Shown here: one piece after another, positions 43,901 through 51,969 of the stretch | How positions within the stretch are numbered: position 1 is the first letter of the stretch | Layout: each line of letters starts with the position of its first letter | NCBI RefSeq assembly: GCF_023073415.1 | Contig: NZ_JADPJL010000060.1 | Coordinates: 124,001 to 188,000, forward strand | Length of the DNA stretch: 64,000 nucleotides | Reading direction: 5' to 3' | Source of the DNA: Bradyrhizobium sp. 190 | Lineage (GTDB): Bacteria > Pseudomonadota > Alphaproteobacteria > Rhizobiales > Xanthobacteraceae | The notes under the pieces: model-generated | What the model was told of the DNA's origin: nothing | The model's input: only the letters and a program-made list of their open reading frames with translations | Databases searched by the model: none | Made by a program: the position numbers and the translations under genes

Positions 43901-45235
43901 CTAGCGATCCGTCCGATAGGCGATATGACTCGTGGACTTGCCGTCGATGCTGACGCGCAGAATGTAGGCGCCGGCGGACTGCAGCTCGCCCTCGACATCG
44001 CGGAAGTCCCATGTCAGGCGTCTAGCGCCCGGCTGCGGCGCGATCTCGTCGGCGAGCACGTGCAGATGACGGCCGAACCGGTCCCAGACGTTGACCTTCA
44101 GCCGTCGCGCGCCGTTCGGGACATCGACGTCGATCGACACTGCGCGGCCGTCCAGCATGCGCCTTTCCGCGGCGGCCGCCGCCACGGCGCCTGCGACCAT
44201 TCCTGCCGGGGCGGGCTCGTCGGTGAACTTGTAAACGGTGTCGCCACTCGCATAGCCGACCGTGACCGGATTGCCGATGAAGCGGAAGCGGTTGAGACGA
44301 AATCCAATCTTATTGGCGTCGTCCCAGGTTGCGCCACCGTCGGCCGTGGCGCTCGTGAACCCGCCGACGAAGTCGATGTCGCCCCAGCCACCAACCCAGC
44401 CGCGATCGCGGTCGACGAAGCCAACGCCTTCCAGGTTGCTGTTGCGCTGACGATCGTTGATGCGAATGCGCTGCCAGTTGAGCCCGCCATCGTCGCTGCG
44501 CAGAATTGCCCCATCGAGCAGGTTCTCGAGCGAGACGAACATTGTCTGAGCGTCGAGGGCCTGGATTTTCCAACCCCACTCTCCACGCGGCAGCAGCCGC
44601 CTGATCGGTTCAAGGCGATCGGTCCAGGTGACGCCGCCGTCGACGGTGTGCAGCACAACGGGCTCGACATCATCCCGCTTGCGCCGGGCCATCGGTTGGC
44701 CGACGTCGTCGCGGCCGCCGACCACCCATCCCTCCATGGCATTCTTGAAATAGATGTCGACCAGGATCGCCGCGTGCGCGGACATGTTGATCGCGGTCCA
44801 AGTCGCGCCACCATCCGTGGTCTTGACGATCGCCGCCGGGCGGTCGGGAAAGTTCGTTCCCGACCCGTAGACGGTGTTCGCATCGACCACGCTGAGGCCG
44901 CAGATCGCCGGCGGCGAGCCCGGCGGCAGATTGTTGACGAGCCGCCAGCTTGCGCCTCCGTCGGTGGTGTGCAGCAGCCGATGCGTCAAGGTCAGCGTGC
45001 CGACCCATCCGACGTTCGCATTGGCGAACCCGACGGAGCGCAGGTACACGTCCTCGAACTCGGCCTGCGTGACCCAGCTGCTGCCACCATCGCTCGTCTT
45101 GATGATGCTGCCGGCGCTGTTGACCGCCCACCCGGTCGAAGCATCGATAAAGAAGACATCGTCCGTTCTGTATCCCGGCTCCGTCGAGCCCGGGGCCTTG
45201 GTCCGGCGCCAGGAAAATCCTTCGAACGTTGTCAT
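43901..45235 (-). CDS. YCF48/BNR-repeat beta-propeller protein
   Basis: The 444-residue protein contains repeated BNR/YCF48 units (GSIIKTSDGGSSW, LLHTTDGGASW, AIVKTTDGGATW, VVLHTVDGGVTW, AILRSDDGGLNW). These predict a seven-bladed propeller like the photosystem II assembly factor YCF48. A C-terminal FlgD-type Ig domain follows (RRLTWDFRDVEG, GAYILRVSIDG). No signal peptide is visible. GAGGAG six bases upstream fixes the start at 45235. It probably serves as a binding or assembly scaffold for the other proteins of the cluster. Beta-propellers also carry the CTQ subunit in quinohemoprotein amine dehydrogenase. Confidence 0.82.
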   Translation of the reverse strand: MTTFEGFSWRRTKAPGSTEPGYRTDDVFFIDASTGWAVNSAGSIIKTSDGGSSWVTQAEFEDVYLRSVGFANANVGWVGTLTLTHRLLHTTDGGASWRLVNNLPPGSPPAICGLSVVDANTVYGSGTNFPDRPAAIVKTTDGGATWTAINMSAHAAILVDIYFKNAMEGWVVGGRDDVGQPMARRKRDDVEPVVLHTVDGGVTWTDRLEPIRRLLPRGEWGWKIQALDAQTMFVSLENLLDGAILRSDDGGLNWQRIRINDRQRNSNLEGVGFVDRDRGWVGGWGDIDFVGGFTSATADGGATWDDANKIGFRLNRFRFIGNPVTVGYASGDTVYKFTDEPAPAGMVAGAVAAAAAERRMLDGRAVSIDVDVPNGARRLKVNVWDRFGRHLHVLADEIAPQPGARRLTWDFRDVEGELQSAGAYILRVSIDGKSTSHIAYRTDR

Positions 45236-45364
45236 ACTACGCTCCTCGTGATGGTGATGGCCCCGCCTTTCGACCGCATCCCCGTCCGAACGCACCCGGC
45301 CGTCTCCGGTCAAGGGGTCTGTCGGAAGGACCGCGGAGCGAGGAAGCGGAATGCGCCGCCCCGC

Positions 45365-46990
45365 TCAACCACCGGCAAACCGCCAACGCAGCGGATGGCA
45401 ACCGCACGCAAAGCCGATCCGCTCGAGCACCACTTCCTTGCCCTGAAGTCGCAGGACGTGCGTCGCCCGACCCTTTTCCGACAGGTACCCAGCGCCCCTC
45501 TTCTTGCGGCCCTTGCGTGCCGCCTTGGCCGCCTTCTTCTTTTTGGCGGTCGCGCCCGGTGATGCGGCCTTCGCTGCGGGCTTCGCTTTTCCAGGCGGCG
45601 TGAGATCCACTTGGGCACGCCGGAGGAGCGTAGCCACGTAGCTGCGCACCTCGTTGGATATGACAGCAGCAGGATCAACAGCCCCGAGAACAGCCGGCGC
45701 CCCGCCACTCAACCCGACCAGCGCGGAATATGGGTTATAGCTCTTCACGTTGGTCAGTTGTTCGGACAGCCCGGACAAGTCCACGGCGCGATAAGTCGTC
45801 ATTTGAGCGGTGTCGGGGCCGGCCACTGTGAAGGCTGAACGGGTGAGCTTCCCCTTCGGAGCGACTTCGAGCACATCGTTCAGGAGACGCTTGGCCGGCG
45901 CGCTGAGCGACGCGAGGTTCGCGCCCTTGCCCGCGGTCTTGCTCTTCTTCGTGGACGCCGGCGTCAGGGCCATGCGCGGCGCCAGGAAGTTCGTCACGCT
46001 GAGCGTGATGCCGTGGTGCCCGAAGGCCGTGCGGATGTGAGCCTCGCTCGCGCCGCCGAACAGATTCTTATCGGCGAGGATCATCGTGCGTCCGACGGTC
46101 TCGAGGAAACGCGGGCGGATCGGCGCCTCGGCCACCGCCTGCGCCAGGAGGCGCGTGGCAACCTGGCAGGCCTGCAGAAGGCCCGCCTCTCCGCCCGGCC
46201 CGGCCTGGAAAATCTCGCGGATGAGCTGGTAGTAGCATCCGCTCGTGAGCTGACCGAAACTGTGGATCTCGTTGATGAGGACACCTGGATTGCCGTCGTC
46301 GGGCAGGCTCTGCGGCAGCACCCACTTGAACGCGTTCATGGCGCGTCGAGGCTGCGCCGCGTTGTGAGTCGGGCTGACTGCCGTGCCAATGGCGAGCGAC
46401 AGCTCCTCCGCCGTGCCTTCGACGAAATTCGGCGTGTTGAGCTGCGGACTGGCAGCGAGCAGAGCCGTCCGGATGTTTTGGTCGGCGAGCGCGGCCATGA
46501 TGGCGATGCAATCGCCAAACCCTTCGTGAAATGCCGGGACCTCGAACATGTCGACGTCCCAGAGATCGGGACGCAGTGCATCCAGGATGGCATGGCCGAC
46601 CTCATGGGCCACCACGTCGGCGCTGGCGCCTGAGAACACCGTCCTGCCACCGCCGAGCGGAAAGGAAAAGAACGACACGCTGCTGCGGTTATAGAAGGCG
46701 TTGAGGTCCACCCCTTCGTTCGGAATAAGGTCGAGCTTGAGCTTGGCGGGCCTGCCGGTCCAGCCCCGCAGGGGGCCGGCGAAATTCTCGAACGTCTCAA
46801 GCGTGCGGAACGCGGCTTCCCTCGCCTGCCACGCCACGAACTCGTTGGTTCCCAGGCTGTAGACCTGCTCGGGTGGCAAGCTCGTGACATTGAATGTCAT
46901 CTGGCCCGCGGGCCTGTTCGGCGACGCGGCTATCGACTGGGCCGGAATGGCGGCAACGGCCGGGTCATTGGCGATGTAATTGATAGTCAT
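45365..46990 (-). CDS. HEXXH zinc metallopeptidase (gluzincin-like)
   Basis: The 541-residue protein has the zinc motif HEVGH at residues 129-133 and a downstream EGFGD (Glu156), the third ligand pattern of thermolysin/fungalysin-type peptidases. The C-terminal 200 residues are not catalytic and include a Lys/Ala-rich linker (KPAAKAAS, KKKKAAKAARKGRKKRG) before a short Cys-containing end (FACGCHPLRW). No signal peptide or propeptide is evident, so it probably acts inside the cell. In this cluster it could trim a precursor, but that is inference. Confidence 0.78.
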   Translation of the reverse strand: MTINYIANDPAVAAIPAQSIAASPNRPAGQMTFNVTSLPPEQVYSLGTNEFVAWQAREAAFRTLETFENFAGPLRGWTGRPAKLKLDLIPNEGVDLNAFYNRSSVSFFSFPLGGGRTVFSGASADVVAHEVGHAILDALRPDLWDVDMFEVPAFHEGFGDCIAIMAALADQNIRTALLAASPQLNTPNFVEGTAEELSLAIGTAVSPTHNAAQPRRAMNAFKWVLPQSLPDDGNPGVLINEIHSFGQLTSGCYYQLIREIFQAGPGGEAGLLQACQVATRLLAQAVAEAPIRPRFLETVGRTMILADKNLFGGASEAHIRTAFGHHGITLSVTNFLAPRMALTPASTKKSKTAGKGANLASLSAPAKRLLNDVLEVAPKGKLTRSAFTVAGPDTAQMTTYRAVDLSGLSEQLTNVKSYNPYSALVGLSGGAPAVLGAVDPAAVISNEVRSYVATLLRRAQVDLTPPGKAKPAAKAASPGATAKKKKAAKAARKGRKKRGAGYLSEKGRATHVLRLQGKEVVLERIGFACGCHPLRWRFAGG

Positions 46991-47244
46991 ATGGCCCCTC
47001 CCTCAAATTGATGTTCGTCTCGTGCAGCAGGCGCGCCTCAAGCCGAACGGAGTTTCCGATGAGACGTGATCGTCGCCGGCACTTTCCTTCAATGCGGCTT
47101 GCGCGTCGGACCTGCACAGATTGGCGGGTTGGCAAATTCGCTCAACCGGCCAACTTTGCTACGATCGATTTCGCTTCGACATGGCGCGTACAGAGGTTGA
47201 TCCGATCTACTCACTGCGCAAATCAATCTTCCCCCAATCAATTG

Positions 47245-48798
47245 TTAGGCCTGCACATCCTCCTTGGCGGCCAGGTTGATCAAATCCACGAGCGTAAATG
47301 AGTCAAAGTCCAGCTTCGCCCCCGGCTGCAGGATTGAGTCCTCGGAATGCCGGATCAGATTCCAGAAGGTCTCAACCACAATCCGGCTGCCAACCATCCC
47401 GAGGTGCCGCCCCGCCGCTCCTGCAGGGTCACCGGCCTCCGCCAAAATGTAGAACCAGAGCGGCGTGCGCTCCGCGAACGGGATGGCCTTTGCCCTGATC
47501 TCCTCGTTGGGCAGCGCCTTGAGAAATGCATCGCCCGAGAGCGGTGTGATGTTCATCGCCCTTGCTACGGCTTGCCCGGTCGGAAGCCCAAACAGATATC
47601 CGCGCAGCAGGTTGCGAATTGCAAGCTGCGGGGCGACCCGCACGACTTCGGGGTTTGAATTGCCTTCGCCTTCCGGCTTTCCGAACGTGTCTTGCAGCTT
47701 GAACGTGAAATCCGTCAGACGAGCATCAATCGTCCGCGCGAATTGCGGCTTGCCTGCGTTTGTGGGAAGAATGCGCTCCCACTGGATAATCCAGTTCTCC
47801 GGCAGCGTATCGGCCGTCGGAAGGCCTAAGTTCTCGCCGAGCTGCCCGGTGAGAGCAGTGAACGTGAAAAGCAGAGACAAGGTCGCATTGGGAAAATTGA
47901 GATTGAAATCGTATCTCGTCCTGATCATCGAATGACCGAACCTATAGGCGGCAGCGGCGAACTCTGCTGGCATGAAGAGCTTGCCAGGCTGCTCCACCTT
48001 CCAGAACTTCGGTCCGTACGCGACGACATCGCTCAAGACGGTCTCGTCGGAAACCTGCTTCAGGAAGTCGTGCAGAACGATCCACTGATAGCGTTGGCGC
48101 ATCGCTCGGCGCGCAGCCTCGAAGTTCATGCCACCCGCCACCAGCGCATTGTGCGCCTTGAGGAACGCGACATGTAGTTGGGACACGATGAGATTTTCAT
48201 CGTTTCGCGGATCGCCAATTCGGGCAGCGCGATCCGTACGTGGATCTTCGGAACGACCTTCCCGAGGAAGATCGTTTTGGTCCGCCTTGCCGGGCGGTCG
48301 GAGCAAGGGTGTCGTCGTGCCGTTGAGCTTCGTTACCGTAGACAGCAGCATTCGATCGCCGGCTCTGGGCGCATCGTACACGCTGTCGAGGTCGAGGTGG
48401 GCAGTCCGACTGTTGCTCAAAGCAGCGAGCGATGAAAGCGGCTTCAGGTCGGGCGCGGAAAGCGTCGCCATGTCGCCGGAACCTTCATCGAACGTGATGT
48501 CGTGGTCGACGAATTGGCCGAAATAAGTGTAGGCAGCCGGTATCGAGCTATCGCCCCTGGCCTCGCTTGCGGTCGTCGTCTCGTCACGATCGAACAACAC
48601 GCTGCCGAGTTGCTTCAGCGCCTCGACGGTCTCGTGCGACGTTGGCAGCCGGTGGTCTTCGCCCTCAAAGTCGAACATGTAGCCGAAGGTAGAGGCTGAC
48701 GGAGACAGCCCTACCGAGGCCGCAAAATTTCTCACTGTCGCAATCGAAGCGGCGACGACACTACTGTCCCGCACCTCGCCATGTCCGCGACGCGCCAT
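47245..48798 (-). CDS. Animal-type heme peroxidase
   Basis: The 517-residue protein matches the bacterial branch of the myeloperoxidase/peroxinectin superfamily. The distal His is in YFGQFVDHDITFD (His99), the catalytic Arg in GDPRNDENL (about Arg197), and the proximal His in YRFGHSMIRTRYDF (about His289). Both calcium- and heme-linked regions look intact. There is no signal peptide, unlike many secreted relatives. GAGGAGG just upstream supports the start. It is the first gene of the minus arm, divergent from the LodA-like gene, so it probably supplies oxidising power in the same process. Confidence 0.87.
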   Translation of the reverse strand: MARRGHGEVRDSSVVAASIATVRNFAASVGLSPSASTFGYMFDFEGEDHRLPTSHETVEALKQLGSVLFDRDETTTASEARGDSSIPAAYTYFGQFVDHDITFDEGSGDMATLSAPDLKPLSSLAALSNSRTAHLDLDSVYDAPRAGDRMLLSTVTKLNGTTTPLLRPPGKADQNDLPREGRSEDPRTDRAARIGDPRNDENLIVSQLHVAFLKAHNALVAGGMNFEAARRAMRQRYQWIVLHDFLKQVSDETVLSDVVAYGPKFWKVEQPGKLFMPAEFAAAAYRFGHSMIRTRYDFNLNFPNATLSLLFTFTALTGQLGENLGLPTADTLPENWIIQWERILPTNAGKPQFARTIDARLTDFTFKLQDTFGKPEGEGNSNPEVVRVAPQLAIRNLLRGYLFGLPTGQAVARAMNITPLSGDAFLKALPNEEIRAKAIPFAERTPLWFYILAEAGDPAGAAGRHLGMVGSRIVVETFWNLIRHSEDSILQPGAKLDFDSFTLVDLINLAAKEDVQA

Positions 48799-49127
48799 TT
48801 GCGCCTCCTCTGCAATTTTGACCTACAGCGTGTTCGTTCAGTTAAAAACTCGCGACGAGTGCGTTGCCAACGAGGAGAACCGCAAGCTCAAGGAGTCGTG
48901 GCGAAATCGATGCTCGAGGTCGCGCTCCGTGACGCGCTCGGAAAAACCTTTGAGAACCCGGCTCGCGGACTGCGTTGGTAGACTGGGCGATCAAAAAAAA
49001 CGTTTCGTAGACGTCGTAACGATGAACTGGATCGCAAGAAGAAGTTTGATGGTGACACAACTGCAAATAAATGCAATCGTTGAGAGTGTTTTCCAGGCTT
49101 CACACTTCGCTTTTTGAGGGGGCGTAG
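48799..49127. promoter_or_regulatory. Shared divergent promoter region of the unusual cluster
   Basis: This 330-base region separates the two divergent arms. It contains no convincing small gene. A 99-codon plus-strand frame beginning at a TTG near 48818 has no recognisable sequence. The stretch around 48985-49080 is more AT-rich (runs of A at about 48993) and is the likeliest place for promoters, but I cannot mark -35/-10 boxes with confidence. Confidence 0.4.
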
Positions 49128-50621
49128 GTGATAGAGAGCTTATGGATTGTTCCGCCAATCGCGGTTGCGCGATTGGGATCAAGTAGCGTTCCTTGCGGAA
49201 ACTTCGAGTGGGGTCCGAGCGACACTTCGCCGGGCGGCTCTGGCAAGACTACCCTTGTGCCTTTGGAGTCCCTGGATCTGTCAGCGGACGGTGAAGTGCG
49301 TGTGATCCCTGCGGGGTCTGAGATCATTTTCAAGGATCGGGATGCGGACGGTACTTGGCGCTTTCGGCCCGTGTGTCCTTTTTTTGAACTCCATGGACGA
49401 TGGCAAGCTGACGGGAGGACCGAGGAAGGTCCGATCACGCCCGAAGTGCTCGGAAAATTCGGCCTGACAACCGCCGATATGCATTGGAAAATATCGCTTG
49501 CGAACTTGAAGGCCTACCAGTTCACGTTGGCCGACAGCGACCGCGTGGAATGCATCGCCGATTTCGCGGGCGACAACACAACGCGGAATGAACTCAGAGC
49601 CGTGTCGCCGCAAGGCGATCGGGCGCTTCGACTGATTCCTGATGGTGAGAGCATTGCGGTGGGCGCAATTCAGCTGTCCAAGCCAACTGCGGATTTCCCC
49701 GAATTGAGGCTGCGGTTCTACCCGCCTGCCGGCCTTGCCTATGGTCCCACCAATCTGAAGGAGGTCATCGCAAGAGAGACGCGACCAGACGAATGGGCGG
49801 CATTCGAGCTGCCCGGCCGGCTGATTCTAAATCCCGCCGCGCACTGGGCTAGCTATCTTTTTGGATCATCCGTCGGCCTGCCCGCGATACGCGACGACAA
49901 TCGCAAAGTGCCGTCGCTGATACATGCGATGTTCCTGGACGACCAGAGCCCGCAGCAGGGCCGATGTTTGGGACTGCTGGACGATGTAACGGACGGCATC
50001 ATCAGTTGCTCCATCGGCGGCCGCGAAGCGAGCGCCCGCATAGCTGTCGGCCCTCCGGATTTCGCACCCGACCGCCGCCATCCGGTTTCAATTCAAGACG
50101 GCCTCGCCGATCGCATCGATCGCGCCGCGATCAGGGCGGGCATTCCCATGGGCGAATTGAATGCGTTGGTGCGCGATCTTTTCGAGAGGGCCCTCGAAAC
50201 GTCGGACTCGATGAACAAGGACACCGAGCTCGACCGGCGGCATGGCTCGCGGCCGCCGCCGCGACGTCTTCGCCCCGTCAGCGGCGACCGCGATCAGCCC
50301 GCGATCGGCACTATCTGGCCGACCAAGGACCAGATCGCTCCTACCGCGCATCGCGCGGATGCGCTTCCGGTTTCGTTCGCAGGTCGTCGCAAACATCGGC
50401 GCTACGTCGCCATCGAGTATTTGCGCGACCGGCTTCGAGAAGATCCCGCATTGCTTGACAAGTGGATTCGGAAGCCGCGCGACGGTTTTCAAGATTACGA
50501 CCGTCGTATGCCTCCCCTGATGCGCGGCTCTCACGGCGGCCCCATGAACGTAACGCAGCGGCAATACGAGATGTTGACGTCCTGGGTCGCGGCGCTGCGA
50601 TCCGAAGGGTTAATCAGCTGA
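49128..50621 (+). CDS. Protein with LodA-like N-terminal domain
   Basis: The 497-residue protein starts at a GTG with GAGGGGG just upstream. Its first 100 residues (IVPPIAVARLGSSS, FEWGP, DGTWRFRPVCPFFELHG) resemble the opening of LodA/GoxA-type lysine or glycine oxidases (IGIARVGNS, then a FRVFG-like segment). The expected CTQ-bearing C-terminal half is not here. The C-terminus (YDRRMPPLMRGS, TQRQYEMLTSWVAAL) instead resembles the LodA terminal RQY-x-LL-x-W segment. I infer that it forms one half of a split LodA-like enzyme with the 52-54 kb protein. The assignment rests on motif memory. Confidence 0.6.
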   Translation: MIESLWIVPPIAVARLGSSSVPCGNFEWGPSDTSPGGSGKTTLVPLESLDLSADGEVRVIPAGSEIIFKDRDADGTWRFRPVCPFFELHGRWQADGRTEEGPITPEVLGKFGLTTADMHWKISLANLKAYQFTLADSDRVECIADFAGDNTTRNELRAVSPQGDRALRLIPDGESIAVGAIQLSKPTADFPELRLRFYPPAGLAYGPTNLKEVIARETRPDEWAAFELPGRLILNPAAHWASYLFGSSVGLPAIRDDNRKVPSLIHAMFLDDQSPQQGRCLGLLDDVTDGIISCSIGGREASARIAVGPPDFAPDRRHPVSIQDGLADRIDRAAIRAGIPMGELNALVRDLFERALETSDSMNKDTELDRRHGSRPPPRRLRPVSGDRDQPAIGTIWPTKDQIAPTAHRADALPVSFAGRRKHRRYVAIEYLRDRLREDPALLDKWIRKPRDGFQDYDRRMPPLMRGSHGGPMNVTQRQYEMLTSWVAALRSEGLIS

Positions 50622-50634
50622 GCGGGGTGCCCAC

Positions 50635-51969
50635 ATGCAGGCGGAAGCCGAAATACGTGTTGTACGAAGCGCCGCAGGCACCCACCTGTTTCTAGCAGAC
50701 GGAAGCCGCCTGTTCGATATCGACGACGACACGGCTCGCGGCATCGAGGCCGACCTCGCGCGCGGACGGTTGCCGGAGAGCATTTCCGGCCTGCTCGGCG
50801 GACTTGGACGCCGCAGATACATATCCTTCGAGCCGATCTCGCCGCCTGCCCTGCGGTCCATCTCGCTCAACGTGGCGCAGGCCTGCAACATGAGTTGCGG
50901 TTACTGCTACGCCGATCGCGGCCGCTTCGGCGGCAACGCGAGCCTGATGGGTGAAGCCGTAGCTCGCCACGCTGTCGACCAATTGATCGACTCTGCGCCC
51001 GCCAACAGCGATCTGGTAATTGGCTTCATGGGCGGTGAGCCGTTCGTGAATCGCTCATTGGTCCACGAAATCACGGCTTATGCCGACAATAGAGCGCGCA
51101 AGGCCGGACATCGGCCGAGATTTTCGCTCACCACGAACGCCACGTTGCTGACCGAGGCGGACGCGGAACTACTTGGGCGCTACCCATTCAGCGTGACGGT
51201 GTCCCTGGATGGGGATGCTGCGACCAACGACCGGCAGAGACGATTGCCGGGAAGACAGAGCGCTTACGAGCGCACAATCAATGGACTGCGGCTGTTGACC
51301 GATCGACATCGCCCCCGGCACATCTCCATCCGTGCAACAGTTAGCCCTCTGTCAGGAGCGCTCCTTCCCCTGCTCGAACACTTCTTTTCGCTCGGCGTCG
51401 ATGAAGCGGGCTTCGCGCCGGTTTTGGCGGCGCCAACGGGGTTTCCCGCTTTCAACGGCGCTTCACTGGTCGAATTCACTGCTGAGATGATCGCCTGCGG
51501 CGAACACGCCAAGGCGGCCATATCGGGCGCACGACGCTTTCCTTTTAGCAACTTCGAGACCGCTCTGCAGGAGATACATCGGGGGACGCATCGGCCTTAC
51601 CCCTGCGGGGCCGGAGCCGGCTACATGAGCGTTGGATCCAAGGGCGACTATTTCGCCTGTCACCGTTTGGTTGACGATGCCGAATTCCGCTTCGGCGATC
51701 TGGAAAGCGGTTTGAACGAAACACGGCGCAGCGTGCACTTGCGGAACATGCATGTTGACCGGCAGGAGCCGTGCAAGTCCTGTTGGGCGCGCTATCTGTG
51801 CGGCGGTGGCTGCTATCATGAGGTGGCGCGCCGCGGAAGACTAGGTTGCGATTATATCCGTGCCTGGCTGGAGTTTTGCCTTGCGGCCTACGCGGAGCTT
51901 TCGCGAAGTGCCCCCGGGTACTTCGAAAATCCCGACCGTCATTTTGGTCAGCCCGGAGCTGCGCGATGA
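50635..51969 (+). CDS. Radical SAM/SPASM peptide-modifying enzyme (QhpD-like)
   Basis: The 444-residue enzyme has the radical-SAM cluster motif CNMSCGYC at residues 84-91 and GFMGGEPFVN for SAM binding. A C-terminal SPASM domain follows, with CGAGAGYMSVGSKGDYFAC, CKSCWARYLCGGGC and a late Cys pair for two auxiliary 4Fe-4S clusters. The RYLCGGGCYHEVARRGR segment is most like the quinohemoprotein amine dehydrogenase maturase QhpD, which forms Cys-to-Asp/Glu thioether bonds. It is therefore expected to modify a partner protein of this cluster. Its stop overlaps the next gene (ATGA). Confidence 0.87.
   Translation: MQAEAEIRVVRSAAGTHLFLADGSRLFDIDDDTARGIEADLARGRLPESISGLLGGLGRRRYISFEPISPPALRSISLNVAQACNMSCGYCYADRGRFGGNASLMGEAVARHAVDQLIDSAPANSDLVIGFMGGEPFVNRSLVHEITAYADNRARKAGHRPRFSLTTNATLLTEADAELLGRYPFSVTVSLDGDAATNDRQRRLPGRQSAYERTINGLRLLTDRHRPRHISIRATVSPLSGALLPLLEHFFSLGVDEAGFAPVLAAPTGFPAFNGASLVEFTAEMIACGEHAKAAISGARRFPFSNFETALQEIHRGTHRPYPCGAGAGYMSVGSKGDYFACHRLVDDAEFRFGDLESGLNETRRSVHLRNMHVDRQEPCKSCWARYLCGGGCYHEVARRGRLGCDYIRAWLEFCLAAYAELSRSAPGYFENPDRHFGQPGAAR

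Noticed and set aside
42700..43953. Plus-strand frame of 417 codons opposite the ferritin-like gene
   Set aside because: Arg/Glu/His-rich shadow of a gene with recognisable ferritin-like motifs.
43838..45562. Plus-strand frame of 574 codons opposite the YCF48-repeat gene
   Set aside because: The minus strand encodes obvious BNR repeats with a good ribosome site. The plus-strand translation is low-complexity and unrelated to anything known.
48818..49117. 99-codon frame in the divergent promoter region, considered as a radical-SAM substrate
   Set aside because: TTG start, Arg/Ser-rich and no leader-core layout. It lies across the probable promoter.
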